Counted from the stretch's first letter, positions 49,406-61,133 are shown. The stretch: DNA of 64,000 nucleotides from Ureaplasma miroungigenitalium (GCF_025780085.1 NZ_JAOXHL010000001.1:248001-312000); one strand, 5' to 3'. Notes: generated from the sequence alone by a model not told the origin. Numbers and translations: made by a program.

Positions 49406-50041
49406 TTATTTTTTCTTAATAATTTTTAAGACCTCTTCGTAAACTAATTCCAATGGTTGATTAGCGTTTACACGAACTAATAAACCAACTTTTTCGTAAT
49501 ATTCAACAATCGGTAAAGTTAATTTTTTAAATTGTTGCATACGAATATTTAGTGATGTTTTGTTGTCATCTCCCCGTTGCATTAACGGGTGTTGGCAATT
49601 ATCACAAATCAACTCTTTTTTTGGTGGGTTATAAAATATATTATAAACCGCTGGACACGCAGTGCATGAATAACGACCAGTAATTCGTTTGATTAACACA
49701 TCTTCAGGGATATCAAAATAAATCACATGATCTAATTGCATATAAGCAGTACAGTCTTGCGCCTGATTAATTGTCCGTGGTCAACCATCTAAAATAAAAT
49801 CAGCTTGGTTTTTTAACAGCGGATCAATCGCTTGGTGGGCAATTTTGTTTGTTACTTCATCAGGAACTAATAAACCTTGGTCAATGATGTTTTGCACTTC
49901 TTTGGCAAAATCGTCATTACGTTTGAATAGTGCTCGGAATAAATTTCCTGTTGAAACATGTTCAAACTGATATTGATCAATTAACAAACTACTAATTGAT
50001 CCTTTCCCAGAACCTGGGGGACCTAAAAATAATAATTTCAT
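49406..50041 (-). CDS. adk: Adenylate kinase (zinc-LID)
   Basis: A 211-residue kinase for AMP/ATP/ADP balance. Walker A GPPGSGKGS at residues 7-15, and the LID has zinc-binding cysteines (YSCTACPAVY and LICDNCQ). UGA at 49781-49783 is Trp. The ATG at 50041 is preferred to longer frames because TAGGAG precedes it. It follows secY, as is common in the spc operon. Confidence 0.97.
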
Positions 50042-50048
50042 AATACTC

Positions 50049-51452
50049 CTATCAAATTTGTGATTTACTTGCATCATTATTAGATTGCAAGTTATTTTCA
50101 ATGGCTTGTCGTTGGTATGAATATGTTGACGATGTCGCCGTTGATTTAATTGCATTTCACAATTCTAAAGTGGCTGAAACCATAATAATTAAAGATGTTC
50201 CACCAAAGATATGCGATGAAGCAATCACAGGTTGATTGTTATTAATTGTTTTTGCAATCAGCGCCACTAAATGTGGTAGCGCAGCTAGTGCAGCTAGTAA
50301 AATGGCACCTGTTCAATTAATTCTAAAAATCACTTTACTAATGTGATTCTCTGTTTGTAAACCAACTTTTACACCCGGAATGAACCGACCTGATTTTTTT
50401 AAATCTTCCGCAATACGCGGAGGATTTAATTGAACGTATGAGAAGAAGAAGGTAAACAAAATAATTAAAATGACATATATCCCTAAACCAGTTCATGAAT
50501 CAACAATGAAATAGTTTTGAATAATGTAATACCCATTAGCTTCCTTATCTAAGAATTCGCTAACTTGCGCTGGAATAGCTAAAAGTGAAGAAGCGAAGAT
50601 CACAGGCATGACCCCTGCGGTCATAATCTTAATGGGCAAGAATGGTAGCTTTTCGTAATCACTAATCAAAGCTTGACCTGTTTGTTGAATAGGAATCTTA
50701 CGAGTTGCACTGTTAATAAAAGTAACTCCAAATAAGATTAATAAATAGAAAACAACATAAAGAATAAAGCCGATAACTTTTTTAGCTACATCAGGTGTTA
50801 AAGCACCCATACGGTTAAAGACACCGTTAAATTGATTAAATAAATTCGCAATAATTCCAGTCAGAATTAATAAGGTAATTCCGTTCCCAACACCTTTTTT
50901 TGAAATAATATCGGCTAGGAATAACGAAACGTAAGTTCCTGCCACCATTAAAAAGATGAAAGTGACATAGAAAAGGGGCGAATTAATCGCAAACGGAGCA
51001 TTCACAATAGTTACGAACTCGCTTCTTTGTGATAATAGATTAATAATCACAACCGCTTGCATAATAGCTAATGGAAGGGTAACTAAACGCGTAATTACCT
51101 CCATTTTTTTCCGTCCTCTTTCCCCTGATTTTGCTAATTTAAATAAAGGTGGAATGAGTTCGGTGGATAATAATTGCATAATAATTTGTGCAGTAATATA
51201 CGGGCCTATCCCAATCGCAAAGATTGAGAATTGCGATAACCCTCCACCACCTAAAAGGTTCATGATAGCAAAGAATGAACCCTGTTGGTTTAAGCTACCA
51301 TTAATCTTAATATATGGCATCGGCACAATTGATCCAATTCGAAATAGAATTAAGATCGACAAAGTAACAGCAATGGCCACTAACACTTTTTTGTTTGTAA
51401 AGATCGCAAAAAAGCGTTTGATACTTTGTTTTTTATTACTTTTTACTTTCAT
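50049..51452 (-). CDS. secY: Protein translocase subunit SecY
   Basis: A 467-residue channel subunit of the Sec translocon with ten hydrophobic helices. Family runs such as FAIGIGPYITAQIIMQLL and GNGITLLILTGI are visible. UGA codons at 50493-50495 and just before the stop are Trp; the real stop is TAG at 50049-50051. AGGAG precedes the ATG. Between rplO and adk. Confidence 0.97.
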
Positions 51453-51496
51453 AAAAAACTCCTAAAAATTGAAAAAATAAATAATTAATAAATTAA

Positions 51497-51979
51497 TTAT
51501 TTATCTAAAGTGATAGCTTCTGACTGATTTTTTTCAATACTTGCTCGTGCACCTTTTGAGAATACATGAGCATAAACTTTTGTGTTTTGAATAACATCAT
51601 TGTTGCCAATAATTTTAATAGGTCATTGAGCGTTTTTAATTAACCCATGATCATTAAAGAATGCTAAGTCATAAACAAAATCTTCGCTTAAGCCTTTTTT
51701 AGCTTTTAACGCGTCTGTAATCAATGATAATTGGTGTAAGCTAATAACATTAAATTGTTTTTTAAAATTATAGTTGCTGAAACCAACTTTTGGCGTACGA
51801 CGGTAAAGAGGTGTTTGACCCCCTTCAAAAGCTAAACGAACTTGTCCAGATTTACGAGCTTTTTGACCATCTTGTCCACGACCACTTGTTTTACCAAGAC
51901 CTGAACCGTGTCCACGACCTACACGTTTTTCTTTGTGATTACGTGATTTTGGCGTATATTGTAAATTTGATAATTCCAT
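51497..51979 (-). CDS. rplO: Ribosomal protein L15
   Basis: A 160-residue uL15 with the N-terminal Gly-rich region [22 protein letters not shown] and [17 protein letters not shown] at 51623-51625 is Trp; the C-terminal third was hidden by it. The ATG at 51979 has AGGAGG upstream, unlike the TTG at 51985. Confidence 0.96.
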
Positions 51980-51990
51980 GATCAAACCTC

Positions 51991-52590
51991 CTATAAATCT
52001 TTAACATCTTTATCACGAAGTCTTGCAATTTCGCTTGGTTTAATTTGTTTTGTTAAACCATCGATTGTTGCACGAATAACGTTCATTGCTGTATTTGAAC
52101 CACGTGATTTTGTATAGATATCTGTAAATCCTGCTAATTCGATAACAGCCCGTACAGATCCTCCGGCAATAATCCCTGTACCTTGAGGTGCAGGTAATAA
52201 CATAACTTTTGAAGCACCATGACGTCCGTAAACATCGTGGTAAACTGAACCATTCTTAGTTTGTTTAACTTTTACTAAGTTATTGTGAGCGTTTTTGATA
52301 GCTTTTTTAATTGCATCTGGAACTTCGTTTGATTTACCCATTCCATAACCCACTGTTCCTTTTTTATCGCCAATAACAACTAAAGCACTGAAACGCATCA
52401 TACGTCCACCTTTTGTTGTTTTTGAAATTCTCTTAATGTTAACTACACGTTCTTCATACGGACTTACTGTTTGTTCAGCACGTTTAAAATTTGTACGACG
52501 AGGTTTGTGAGTTTTTGTTGTTGCTTTTTCAGCTACATTTTCGTTTTCAATAACTTCGTTATTAGTTGTTTGGTTATTAGTATCTAACAT
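51991..52590 (-). CDS. rpsE: Ribosomal protein S5 with N-terminal extension
   Basis: A 199-residue uS5 of the small subunit. [39 protein letters not shown] and [16 protein letters not shown] are the family core. It has about 45 extra residues at the N-terminus, Asn/Thr/Lys-rich, compared with the roughly 165-residue bacterial form. GGAGGAG precedes the ATG. Confidence 0.95.
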   Translation of the reverse strand: MLDTNNQTTNNEVIENENVAEKATTKTHKPRRTNFKRAEQTVSPYEERVVNIKRISKTTKGGRMMRFSALVVIGDKKGTVGYGMGKSNEVPDAIKKAIKNAHNNLVKVKQTKNGSVYHDVYGRHGASKVMLLPAPQGTGIIAGGSVRAVIELAGFTDIYTKSRGSNTAMNVIRATIDGLTKQIKPSEIARLRDKDVKDL

Positions 52591-52607
52591 AAATGACTCT
52601 CCTCCTC

Positions 52608-52973
52608 TTAAAATTCTAAACCATGTTCACGTGCAGCGTCAGCTAATGCTTTAATCCGACCGTGAAATTCATTACCGTTTTTATTAAAAATAACGCTCTT
52701 AATGTTTAACGCAGTTGCTTTTTTAGCGATGTCTGCGCCAACTTTGGCTGCATTTTCTTTGTTACCATTAACTAGTTTTAAAGCTAAAGAAGATGATGAA
52801 GCTAGTGTTTTATTTGTGTTGTAATCGATCAATTGTACTCAGATATGTGCATTTGTTTTATTTACAACTAAAACAGGACGTTGTTCATAAAGTTGTAATG
52901 CACGAATTTTTTTCACAATTCGACGAGCACGAAGTGTTCTCTTATAATTACGACTAAAATTAATTCTTTTCAT
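52608..52973 (-). CDS. rplR: Ribosomal protein L18
   Basis: A 121-residue uL18 binding 5S r[22 protein letters not shown] and the end [19 protein letters not shown] are typical. One UGA (Trp) shortens the visible frame under the standard code. Confidence 0.96.
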
Positions 52974-52988
52974 AATTTACTTAAACTC

Positions 52989-53537
52989 CTATTTCTTCTT
53001 ATCTGCTGTTTTACCAGCTTTACGGATAATGTGTTCGTTTTTGTACATCACACCTTTACCTTTATATGGTTCAGGTGGTCTGTAGCCACGAATAGTGGCA
53101 GCGAACGCTCCGACAGCTGCTTTATCAGCACCCGCAATCACAATTTCAGTTTGGCTTGGTGTGCTAATATTTAAATTTTTAGGAATATCCAAAATAATTG
53201 GGTGTGAGAAACCTAATCCTAAATTTAGTTTGTTAGCTTCAACTTTAGCTTTGAAACCAACACCTTTAATATCTAATTCTTTTTTTCAACCTGTTGTTAA
53301 ACCAACAATAGCGTTGTTTAAATTAGCATTAACTGTTCCGTGGTACATACGAGATTGTTTTTCATCGTTTGCACGTGTTACTTTTAGTGTTTGGTTTTCA
53401 AACTTTACACTAATAACATCGCTTGGAAAAGCCACTGTTAAAGTTTGGTTGTTACCTGAAAGGATAACTTCGTTTTCTTTAACATTGACACTCACAGTAC
53501 TTGGAACTTGTAATAATCTATTTCCGATACGAGACAT
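52989..53537 (-). CDS. rplF: Ribosomal protein L6
   Basis: A 182-residue uL6: [17 protein letters not shown] at the start and [20 protein letters not shown] near the end. UGA at 53286-53288 joins two halves. Between rpsH and rplR. Confidence 0.96.
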
Positions 53538-53549
53538 ATTTGAAATACC

Positions 53550-53945
53550 TTATCAAACGTAGGCGATTACTTCACCACCTGTTTGTTCCTTTCTTGCTTG
53601 TTTATCGCTAATTACACCTTTAGAAGTTGATATAATTGCTACTCCTAAACCATTTAATACCTTAGGAAGCTCTTGGTATTTAGAATAAATTCTTAAACCT
53701 GGTTTTGAGATTTGTTTAAATCCGTTGATAGAAGAAGTTTGGTTTTTGTATTTCAACTTGATAATAGTAATTGGTTTTTTATCAGCTGAAAGTTTGTTTT
53801 CAAAACCTTTAATATATCCTTCGGCTTCCAACAGTTTTAAAATAGCTGTTTTTAATTTTGAAGTGGGAACAATTACGTCTTGTTTAACCGCACGACGGCC
53901 GTTATTAATTTTCGTAATTAATTCAGCAATTGGATCGTATAACAT
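53550..53945 (-). CDS. rpsH: Ribosomal protein S8
   Basis: A 131-residue uS8. It has the C-terminal ISTSKGVISDKQARKEQTGG, and it ends VIAYVW where W is UGA followed by TAA. In other bacteria it also represses the spc operon; I see no target here. Confidence 0.96.
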
Positions 53946-53963
53946 ATTTTCTAAATCCTCCTC

Positions 53964-54149
53964 TTATCAAGATGCTTTCTTAACACCAGGAATAGATCCA
54001 CTATATGCTAATGATCTAAAGCATAAACGACATACTTTAAATTTACGCATAACAGCGTGTACTCTTCCGCAACGTAAGCAACGTGTATAGTTACGTACTT
54101 CAAATTTTTGGTGTTTTAATTGTTTTGCAATTAATGATTTTTTAGCCAT
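53964..54149 (-). CDS. rpsN: Ribosomal protein S14 (zinc form)
   Basis: A 61-residue uS14 type Z with CLRCGR and CRLCFR zinc ligands. It ends in KKASW (UGA) and TAA. Two bases after the rplE stop. Confidence 0.96.
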
Positions 54150-54151
54150 AA

Positions 54152-54706
54152 CTATTTAACTCCTTTTTGTTTTTGGAAAGGCGCACCTAAACCTAATAAT
54201 AAAGCACGAGCTTCTTCATCCGTGTTTGCCGTAGTTACAAATGTAACATCGAAACCACGAACTGATTTCACATCGTCATAAACCACTTGTGGGAAAATAA
54301 TTTGTTCTTTAATTCCTAAAGTGTAATTTCCACGTCCATCAAATGATTTATTTGAAATCCCTTTGAAGTCACGCACACGTGGTAAAGCAATGTTGAATAA
54401 AACTTCCATGAAAGCTCACATTTTTACTCCACGTAAAGTTACTTTCGCACCAATCGCTTGTCCTTTACGTAGTTTGAATGTAGCGATTGAATTTTTAGCT
54501 TTTGTTAAAACGGGTTTTTGACCTGTAATTAACAATAATTCGTTTGCAGCTGCTTCTAAATTTTTAGCATCAGCCACAGCGTTTCCAATCCCAGCATTAA
54601 TAATAATTTTTTCAACTTTTGGGATTTGCATTACAGAAGAGTAAGCAAATTCTTTTTGTAAATTAGGCGCAACAGTTTTGTTGTATAGCTCTTTTAAAAA
54701 TGACAT
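54152..54706 (-). CDS. rplE: Ribosomal protein L5
   Basis: A 184-residue uL5 binding 5S r[32 protein letters not shown] and [10 protein letters not shown] are visible. UGA at 54416-54418 is Trp. The ATG at 54706 follows AGGAGGAG. Confidence 0.96.
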
Positions 54707-54719
54707 CAATTACTCCTCC

Positions 54720-55052
54720 TTATTTTTTCGTTTCTAATTCAGAACGTGTTTTTCGAGCAACACGTACTTTTTTATTTTCTTTATTGAATTCAAAGCTGAT
54801 TTTTGTTGGCTTCCCTTTGTCTTTACCCTTCGTTTCAAGAACGGCTAATTTGCAAAGACGAATTGGCGCTTCTTTTTCTAAAATTCCACTTTGTTCGTGT
54901 GTTTGATCTTTCTTTTGGTGTTTTTTAACTTTATTAACACCTTCAACAATCGCAGTTTCGTTTTTAGGATCAACTGAAATTACAATTCCTGTTTTTTGTT
55001 TATGTTTACCAGAGATAACAATAACACTATCTCCTTTTCTAATTCGATTCAT
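54720..55052 (-). CDS. rplX: Ribosomal protein L24
   Basis: A 110-residue uL24 with a KOW motif: [20 protein letters not shown], then GIVISVDPK. Between rplN and rplE. AGGAG near the ATG. Confidence 0.96.
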   Translation of the reverse strand: MNRIRKGDSVIVISGKHKQKTGIVISVDPKNETAIVEGVNKVKKHQKKDQTHEQSGILEKEAPIRLCKLAVLETKGKDKGKPTKISFEFNKENKKVRVARKTRSELETKK

Positions 55053-55067
55053 GTAAGTATCTCCTTT

Positions 55068-55436
55068 CTATAAAACTTCTGGAGCAAGTGAAGCGATTTT
55101 CACAAAACCTGCATCCCGTACTTCTCTTGCTACTGGTCCAAAGATCCGTGAACCACGTGGTGTTTTATCGTCTTTAATAATAACGCATGCATTTTCATCG
55201 AATTTTAATCATGCACCGTTTGGACGACGAATTGCTTTTTTAGTTCGCACAATTGTTGCTTTAACCATTTGTCCTTTAGAAACAATTCCACCTGGGGTTG
55301 CTTTTTTAATAGAACCAATGATGATGTCTCCAACTGATGCATAACGACGTTTAGAACCGCCTAATACTTTGATGACACCAAGAACTTTTGCGCCAGTATT
55401 ATCAGCAACTTCTAATCTTGACATATGTTGAATCAT
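55068..55436 (-). CDS. rplN: Ribosomal protein L14
   Basis: A 122-residue uL14: [20 protein letters not shown], then [18 protein letters not shown] and, past UGA 55209-55211, [17 protein letters not shown]. Confidence 0.97.
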
Positions 55437-55456
55437 AATTATAACCTCCTATATTA

Positions 55457-55714
55457 CTAACGCGCTCTTTCAAGAATTTTGCTAACTCTTCAGTTTTTTG
55501 TCGCACTCAATTTACGAGTTTCAGTAATTTGTACACGGTCTCCCATTTTTGCATCATCATTTTCATTATGAGCATGGTATTTTTTGTGTGAAATTACTAA
55601 TTTCTTATAAATCGGGTGTAAGCTTTTTGATTCGACACTTACTGTTACAGTTTTTTGCATTTTATCAGATGTAACAACACCTTCTAAAACTTTACGATGA
55701 CTATTTCTTACCAT
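55457..55714 (-). CDS. rpsQ: Ribosomal protein S17
   Basis: An 85-residue uS17. [18 protein letters not shown] and [18 protein letters not shown] are diagnostic. The end [11 protein letters not shown] follows UGA 55490-55492. Its start overlaps the rpmC stop by 14 bases. Confidence 0.96.
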
Positions 55715-55940
55715 CAGTTAACACTCCTTGATCTTGAAGTTCTAATGTCATTTCACGTTCAGTTAAAATTGTCAAAGCACGAGCGATCGTACGACGAATT
55801 TCTTTAACGTTATGCGTTTTTTCGTTTTCACCATTAGCAGCAGCAAAACGTAACTCTAATAAACGAGCTTTTAAATCAGTTACGATTTTTTGTAATTCTG
55901 CTGATGTTTTTTTGGCTAAATCTTTTGCAACACTACTCAT
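55701..55940 (-). CDS. rpmC: Ribosomal protein L29
   Basis: A 79-residue uL29, helical: [20 protein letters not shown], then [15 protein letters not shown]. The start overlaps the rplP stop by 8 bases and the stop overlaps rpsQ, so all three are coupled. Confidence 0.94.
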   Translation of the reverse strand: MSSVAKDLAKKTSAELQKIVTDLKARLLELRFAAANGENEKTHNVKEIRRTIARALTILTEREMTLELQDQGVLTDGKK

Positions 55941-56352
55941 GACTTAACTCCTTTTTAACAATTTTTACTTTAATTGGTAGTTTGTTACCAGCTGCTCTTA
56001 ATGCTTCGCGCATCAATGGAACTGGAATATTTGCTACTTCAAACATTACTGTTCCTTCTTTAACAACTGCTACTCATTTTTCTGGTGAACCCTTTCCAGA
56101 ACCCATACGTACTTCTAACGGTTTTTTCGTTAATGACATGTGTGGGAAGATACGAATTCACATTTTTCCTGTTTTTTGTAAACGTTTTGAAATAGCAATA
56201 CGAGCTGCTTCGATTTGACGTGCGTCAATTCAAGCACCGCTTAAAGCCATTAATCCGTATTCACCAAAATCTACTTTTTTGTTTCCTTTGGCTTTACCCT
56301 CGTAACTTACTTTGTGAGGTTTACGAAATTTTGTTCTTTTTGGTTGTAACAT
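55933..56352 (-). CDS. rplP: Ribosomal protein L16
   Basis: A 139-residue uL16 at the A site: [34 protein letters not shown] and [15 protein letters not shown]. UGAs are Trp. Confidence 0.97.
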
Positions 56353-56371
56353 AATTTAATAATCTCCTTTA

Positions 56372-57148
56372 CTAAGCACTTGGGCTTTCTTTTTTGTGTG
56401 ATGCTCGTGGTTTTGATTCGCTGTTATTACGAGGTTTGAAGTTACGACGAGGTTTTGATTGTTTGTTGTTATTTAATTTAGCAGCGTGTTCTACGTTGTT
56501 AACTAAACGATCAGTAAACAATTCACCACGGTTAATTCAAACTTTAACACCGATAATACCATAAGTTGTATGTGCTTCAGCTAAAGCGTAGTCGATATCT
56601 GCACGTAATGTATGTAAGGTTAATAATCCGTGATTATAACCTTCCACACGAGCCATTTCAACTCCACCTAAACGCCCTGAAACTTTCGTTTTAATACCTT
56701 TAGCACCAGCTTTTAAAACTTTTTTAATTGCTAATTTTTGCGCAATTCTGAATGAAACACGGTTTTCAATTGCGTCAGCAATTTCACGCGCTACAATAGC
56801 AGCTTGTAATTCTGGTGTTTGAACTTCGATAACTTTTAGTGAAACAATTTTTTTACGGCCAACGATTTTGTTAATTGCTAATTCAATTAATTTCTTTTCG
56901 CTAGCTTCTGTACCAATTAATAACCCTACTTGCACAGCATATACGTAAACATGAACACGTTGTTGATCACGTTCGATTTCGATATGATCAATTACAGCGT
57001 TTTTATATTTTGAAGTAATATAAGTACGAATCTTATCATCTTCAATTAATCATTGTCCCATTTGTGCTTCATCAATCGGCACTCAACGAGATAATCATTG
57101 TTTATTAACACCAAATCTTAAACCATTTGGATTGACTTTTTGACCCAT
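56372..57148 (-). CDS. rpsC: Ribosomal protein S3
   Basis: A 258-residue uS3 with the KH domain: MGQKVNPNGLRFGVNKQW, then SGRLGGVEMARVEGYNHG (family: SGRLGGAEIAR) and the C-terminal RADIDYALAEAHTTYGIIGVK. A basic Asn/Lys/Arg/Ser tail of about 45 residues (RRNFKPRNNSESKPRASHKK) extends it beyond the usual length. UGA 56537-56539 is Trp. Confidence 0.96.
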
Positions 57149-57168
57149 GAATAATTTTCTCCTTTATA

Positions 57169-58101
57169 TTATTTTAAATATTGGAATCCACTCGGACCCT
57201 TTTTCATGTTGTAATCTGATAATTTTTTAGGTGTACGGTATTTAAATGTACGAGATGCAATCATGGCGTGTGCCTTCTTGCTTTCAACAAAATAAGTATC
57301 AAATTCTTTTTTAACTAAAACAGATTGTTTGTTGTATTTTCTTCAGATTGTTGAAGGTGCTCCGATATCAATCGATTCTAAGTCGAATTCTCCTAACACT
57401 TTCTTTTCTGGCGCTACAGCATAAACGATTACACGTTTTACTGGGTTAGTAGGTGTCACTTTGTAGAAAACAACATTCTTTTCTGGGTTTTCAAATAAAG
57501 CTAAAGCATTTTTCTTTGTCATTGAAATAATAATGTTTTCAGTTTCAATAACTGGTGCTTTGATACCTTTTGCTTTGTCTGCTTCACTAACTTCTGTTGG
57601 TTCAACAACTTTTAATACTTGTTGTTCACGTTTTGCTAATTCTTGTTCGTCAACTGAAACTGTTTTAACAGGTTCTTGCACAGTTTTGCAAGTTGTTCCT
57701 GTTTTGTTTTGTTTACGTTTTGCTAAACGTTCTTTAATTGCTTGTTGTTCAGTGATTTTTTCATTTTTATCATCTGATAACGTAATAACTAAGTGAGTTG
57801 TACGTTTTTTGATACGGTCTGCTGCACCCTTAGCACGAGGCAACATACGTTTTAATGTTGGACCTTGGTTAGCAACAATTTTATAAACATAAAGTTGTGT
57901 TGGATCCATATCTTTAGAGTTGTGTTCCACATTAGCAATAGCTGATTTCAATAATTTAGCTACGATGGGAGCAAACTTTTTGTTTGTGTTATTTAAGATT
58001 CGTAATGCTTCGTTAACTGGTTTATTACGAATTAAATCAATTACCAATTTCGCTTTACGAGCAGAAATACGAATATTGTTTTGTTTTACTTGAGTAGTCA
58101 T
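57169..58101 (-). CDS. rplV: Ribosomal protein L22 fused to an ASCH domain
   Basis: A 310-residue protein. Residues 1-112 are uL22, lining the exit tunnel: RISARKAKLVIDLIRNK, VANQGPTLKRMLPRAKG and TTHLVITLSD. A charged linker follows (113-188). Residues 189-310 match the ASCH/PUA-like pattern of stand-alone RNA-binding proteins: KRVIVYAVAPEKKVLGEFDL, WRKY, KKEFDTYFVESKKAHAM and the end GPSGFQYLK (family: PPQSFxYL). L22 is usually 110-185 aa, so this is a real fusion with one reading frame. UGA 57343-57345 lies inside the ASCH part and would truncate it under the standard code. Two bases before rpsC lie no other signals. Confidence 0.9.
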
Positions 58102-58121
58102 ATATTAGTATCCTTTCTTGC

Positions 58122-58388
58122 TTAACGTTTAGCTTCAGTATGGTTTTTGAAATTACGAGTTGGAGCAAATTCTCCCAGTTTATGCCCAATCATATCTTCA
58201 GTTACATAAACTTTAATAAAAGCTTTACCGTTGTGTACTTCGAAAGTTAAACCAACGAATTCTGGGAAAATTTGACTACGACGTGATCAAGTTTTAATTG
58301 GTTTTTTTGATTCTGTAGCATTTGCTTTTTGTACTTTTGCTAATAAACTAGGTTCAGCGTAAGCACCTTTTTTTGCACTTCTAGACAT
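58122..58388 (-). CDS. rpsS: Ribosomal protein S19
   Basis: An 88-residue uS19: [39 protein letters not shown] and W at a UGA. Between rplB and rplV. Confidence 0.97.
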
Positions 58389-58409
58389 CCTGTTTGTTCC
58401 TTTCTACTA

Positions 58410-59249
58410 TTATTTACGACGACGAACAATCAAGTTCGTAGAAGCTTTTTTATTATTACGAGTTTTAACACCCATATGTCTTTTACCTCAAGGTGTACGA
58501 GGTGCGTCCATCCCAATTGGAGAACGTCCTTCCCCCCCACCATGTGGGTGGTCATTAGGGTTCATTGCAGAACCACGAACTGTTGGTCTAATACCTAAGT
58601 GACGTGAACGACCAGCTTTTCCTAAGTTTTCCAAGTTGTGTTCGTCATTTGATACTGAACCGATTGTTGCACGACATTCTTTGGGGAATTTACGTACTTC
58701 GTTAGAGTTTAATTTAACTAATACAAATTTATTTGTTTCGTCAAACCCTAAGATTTGCGCACCAGCACCAGCACTACGAGCTACTTGTCCACCACCTAAA
58801 GGATATAATTCAATGTTGTGAACAATTGTACCTTCAGGAATTAATTCTAAAGGTAATGTATTACCGATAAAGATATCTACATTTTCTTTTCCTGAAATAA
58901 TTTTGTCGCCAACTTTAATTCCTTTTGGCGCAATGATGTATTTTTTCTCACCATCTGCATAAACAACTAATGAAATGAATGAAGTACGGTTTGGATCGTA
59001 TTCGATTGTTTTCACAGTTGCGGGAATGTTATCTTTGTTACGTTTGAAGTCAATGATACGATATTGACGTTTGTGACCTCCACCGTGATGTCTAATCGTA
59101 ATCTTCCCTTGATTATTACGACCAGCTTTTGATTTCAAGTTTGTTAGTAAAGACTTTTCAGGCTTGTTAGTTGTTAAAACAGATTTGTAATCAACTAAAA
59201 CTGTTTGTCTTTTACCACTTGAGCGATTTTTAATACGCTTAACTGCCAT
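58410..59249 (-). CDS. rplB: Ribosomal protein L2
   Basis: A 279-residue uL2 near the peptidyl-transferase centre. The conserved GGRG-type C-terminus is [20 protein letters not shown], and the catalytic-region His lies in this loop. [12 protein letters not shown] is in the N-terminal half. UGA at 58488-58490 is Trp and adds the tail. Confidence 0.98.
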
Positions 59250-59293
59250 AATTGCTTGCTCCTTATTTAAGTATTTGCTTTTCGACTGTTATA

Positions 59294-59770
59294 TTATTTT
59301 TTTGTTGCAGCTTTTTTAGCTGTTGTTTTGCTTGCGTCTTTTGTAGCTGAAGCTTTTTTAGCTGGAGCTTTTTTAACGCTTTCTTTTACAGTTTTTACAG
59401 CTGAAGATTCAACTGTTTGAACATCTTGTTTTGCAGTTGCTTTTTCAACGGCTGCTTCACTATTTTTCATAGCTTCAGCTTGTTCGCTAGAAATTGCAAT
59501 CTTTACACCTTTTGGTAAAGTGATGTAAGCGATTTTTTTCGCTTTTGTAAATCCTGGATTACGAGAAGCTGTTCTTGTTTTAACTGAATCACGATTGATT
59601 GTATGAATTGATTCAGGTTTTTGACGGAAGATTGCTTCGAATGCTTCACGAATTTGGTATTTGTTAGCACGTTTATCAACTAAAAAAGTTAAAGTTTCTT
59701 TTTCTGATAATTTTAACATTTCAGATTTTTCAGTTCGATATGGCTGTAAGATGATTGTTGTAATATCCAT
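59294..59770 (-). CDS. rplW: Ribosomal protein L23 with Ala/Lys-rich tail
   Basis: A 158-residue uL23. The core (1-100) has [23 protein letters not shown] and [15 protein letters not shown]-type sequence. The C-terminal 55 residues are Ala/Lys/Thr-rich and basic (for example [16 protein letters not shown]), like histone H1 tails. Such tails occur on some mollicute ribosomal proteins and may bind RNA. Confidence 0.95.
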   Translation of the reverse strand: MDITTIILQPYRTEKSEMLKLSEKETLTFLVDKRANKYQIREAFEAIFRQKPESIHTINRDSVKTRTASRNPGFTKAKKIAYITLPKGVKIAISSEQAEAMKNSEAAVEKATAKQDVQTVESSAVKTVKESVKKAPAKKASATKDASKTTAKKAATKK

Positions 59771-59790
59771 ATTTTATCCCTCCAACTTTA

Positions 59791-60411
59791 TTATTTCTTA
59801 GCTAACATATCTTGCGCTACAACAACTACATTAGCATGCATTACGTCTCGCACAGATACTTGATTTCATTTTTTAGCAATAACTTTTTGTAAGTTTGCAC
59901 TTGATTTAGCGATATTTTCGTTTTTATCGTTTAAAGCAATTAACACTTTTTTATCTTGGAAATTAGCTGTATTAATGAATTCAACTATTTTCTTAGTTGA
60001 TGGAACTTCTAAAGCAGCGTTCGCATCTAAAGCATATAAAGCTTGATTGTTTAATTTAATAGTTAATGCTGATTTGAATGCTAATAAACGTACTTTTTGG
60101 TTTACTTTCTTAGCATAGTTACGGTTTGGTTTTGGTCCAAAGACAACACCCCCACCAGTTCAGTGTGGGTTACGTGTTGACCCTGTACGAGCCTTACCTG
60201 TATGTTTTTGACGTCATGGTTTTTTACCACCACCACGTACTTCACCTTTAGTTAATGTCGAGTGTGTCCCTTGACGTTCTGCTGCGTTTTCACTTAGAAC
60301 AACGTCAAACATTGCTTGTTTGTGAACTTCTTCAACAAATAGATCAGCAGTTACTTCAAAGTTAGCATCTAATAATGACCCATCGACAGATAGTAATTTA
60401 ATCTTATTCAT
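59791..60411 (-). CDS. rplD: Ribosomal protein L4
   Basis: A 206-residue uL4: QGTHSTLTKGEVRGGGKKPW, with W from a UGA, then RQKHTGKARTGSTRNPHW. In Enterobacteria L4 represses the S10 operon through its leader; a leader hairpin is present here too (see 61534-61565), but this regulation is only inferred. Confidence 0.97.
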
Positions 60412-60421
60412 CTTTTAACTC

Positions 60422-61114
60422 CTATTTTTCTGCTTGTGTTTGATTTGTTTTTGAATAATTTACAATAGCAATTGGACTTGCTTTGTTTTCTTTTGTCCCT
60501 GATTTAATAGTAACTAAAGAACCTTTAGGTCCTGGGATAGCACCCTTAATTAAAATTAAATTTTCTTCTGGACGAACATCTAAAACTAATAAGTTTTTGA
60601 TTGTTACTAATTCATGACCATAATGTCCTGGTAATTTTGTTCCTTTAAACACACGTTGTGCTTGTGAACCCCCACGACCACATGCGATTGAACCCACGTA
60701 ACGGTGAGGATAACCAGCACCATGACCCATTGGACCCATGCTATAGTTGTGACGTTTAATTGATCCAGTGAATCCGTGACCTTTTGTAATTGCTTGCACA
60801 TTTACTAATTCGTTAGCAGCAAAAGTATTAACATCTAATTTGTCGCCTACATTTCCAGCCACATCACGTAATTCTTTAACATATCTTTTTGGTTCAACGT
60901 TTAATTTATTAAATAAACCTAATTGTGGTTTATTCAATGCTTTTTCTTTTACAGTGTGGTATCCCACTTGAACTGCGTCATAGCCATCGTTTTCTTTTGT
61001 ACGAACTGCTAAAACTTCGTTTGGTTCAACATAAACAACAGTCGCAGCAAACGCTTGACCATCTTCGCTGAACACTTGAGTCATACCAACTTTTGTTCCT
61101 AATAATGATTTCAT
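60422..61114 (-). CDS. rplC: Ribosomal protein L3
   Basis: A 230-residue uL3: MKSLLGTKVGMTQVFSEDGQ, then GHGFTGSIKRHNYSMGPMGHG and GSIACGRGGSQAQRVFKGTK. Between rpsJ and rplD, with GGAGG before the ATG. Confidence 0.98.
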   Translation of the reverse strand: MKSLLGTKVGMTQVFSEDGQAFAATVVYVEPNEVLAVRTKENDGYDAVQVGYHTVKEKALNKPQLGLFNKLNVEPKRYVKELRDVAGNVGDKLDVNTFAANELVNVQAITKGHGFTGSIKRHNYSMGPMGHGAGYPHRYVGSIACGRGGSQAQRVFKGTKLPGHYGHELVTIKNLLVLDVRPEENLILIKGAIPGPKGSLVTIKSGTKENKASPIAIVNYSKTNQTQAEK

Positions 61115-61133
61115 TTATAGCCTCCAAATAATA

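Noticed and set aside
50042-50492. Early end of secY
   Set aside because: UGA at 50493-50495 is Trp; the frame continues with the last helices to TAG at 50049.
53095-53562. Plus-strand 155-codon frame over rplF
   Set aside because: A shadow of rplF and rpsH. No start signal, and the minus-strand gene is certain.
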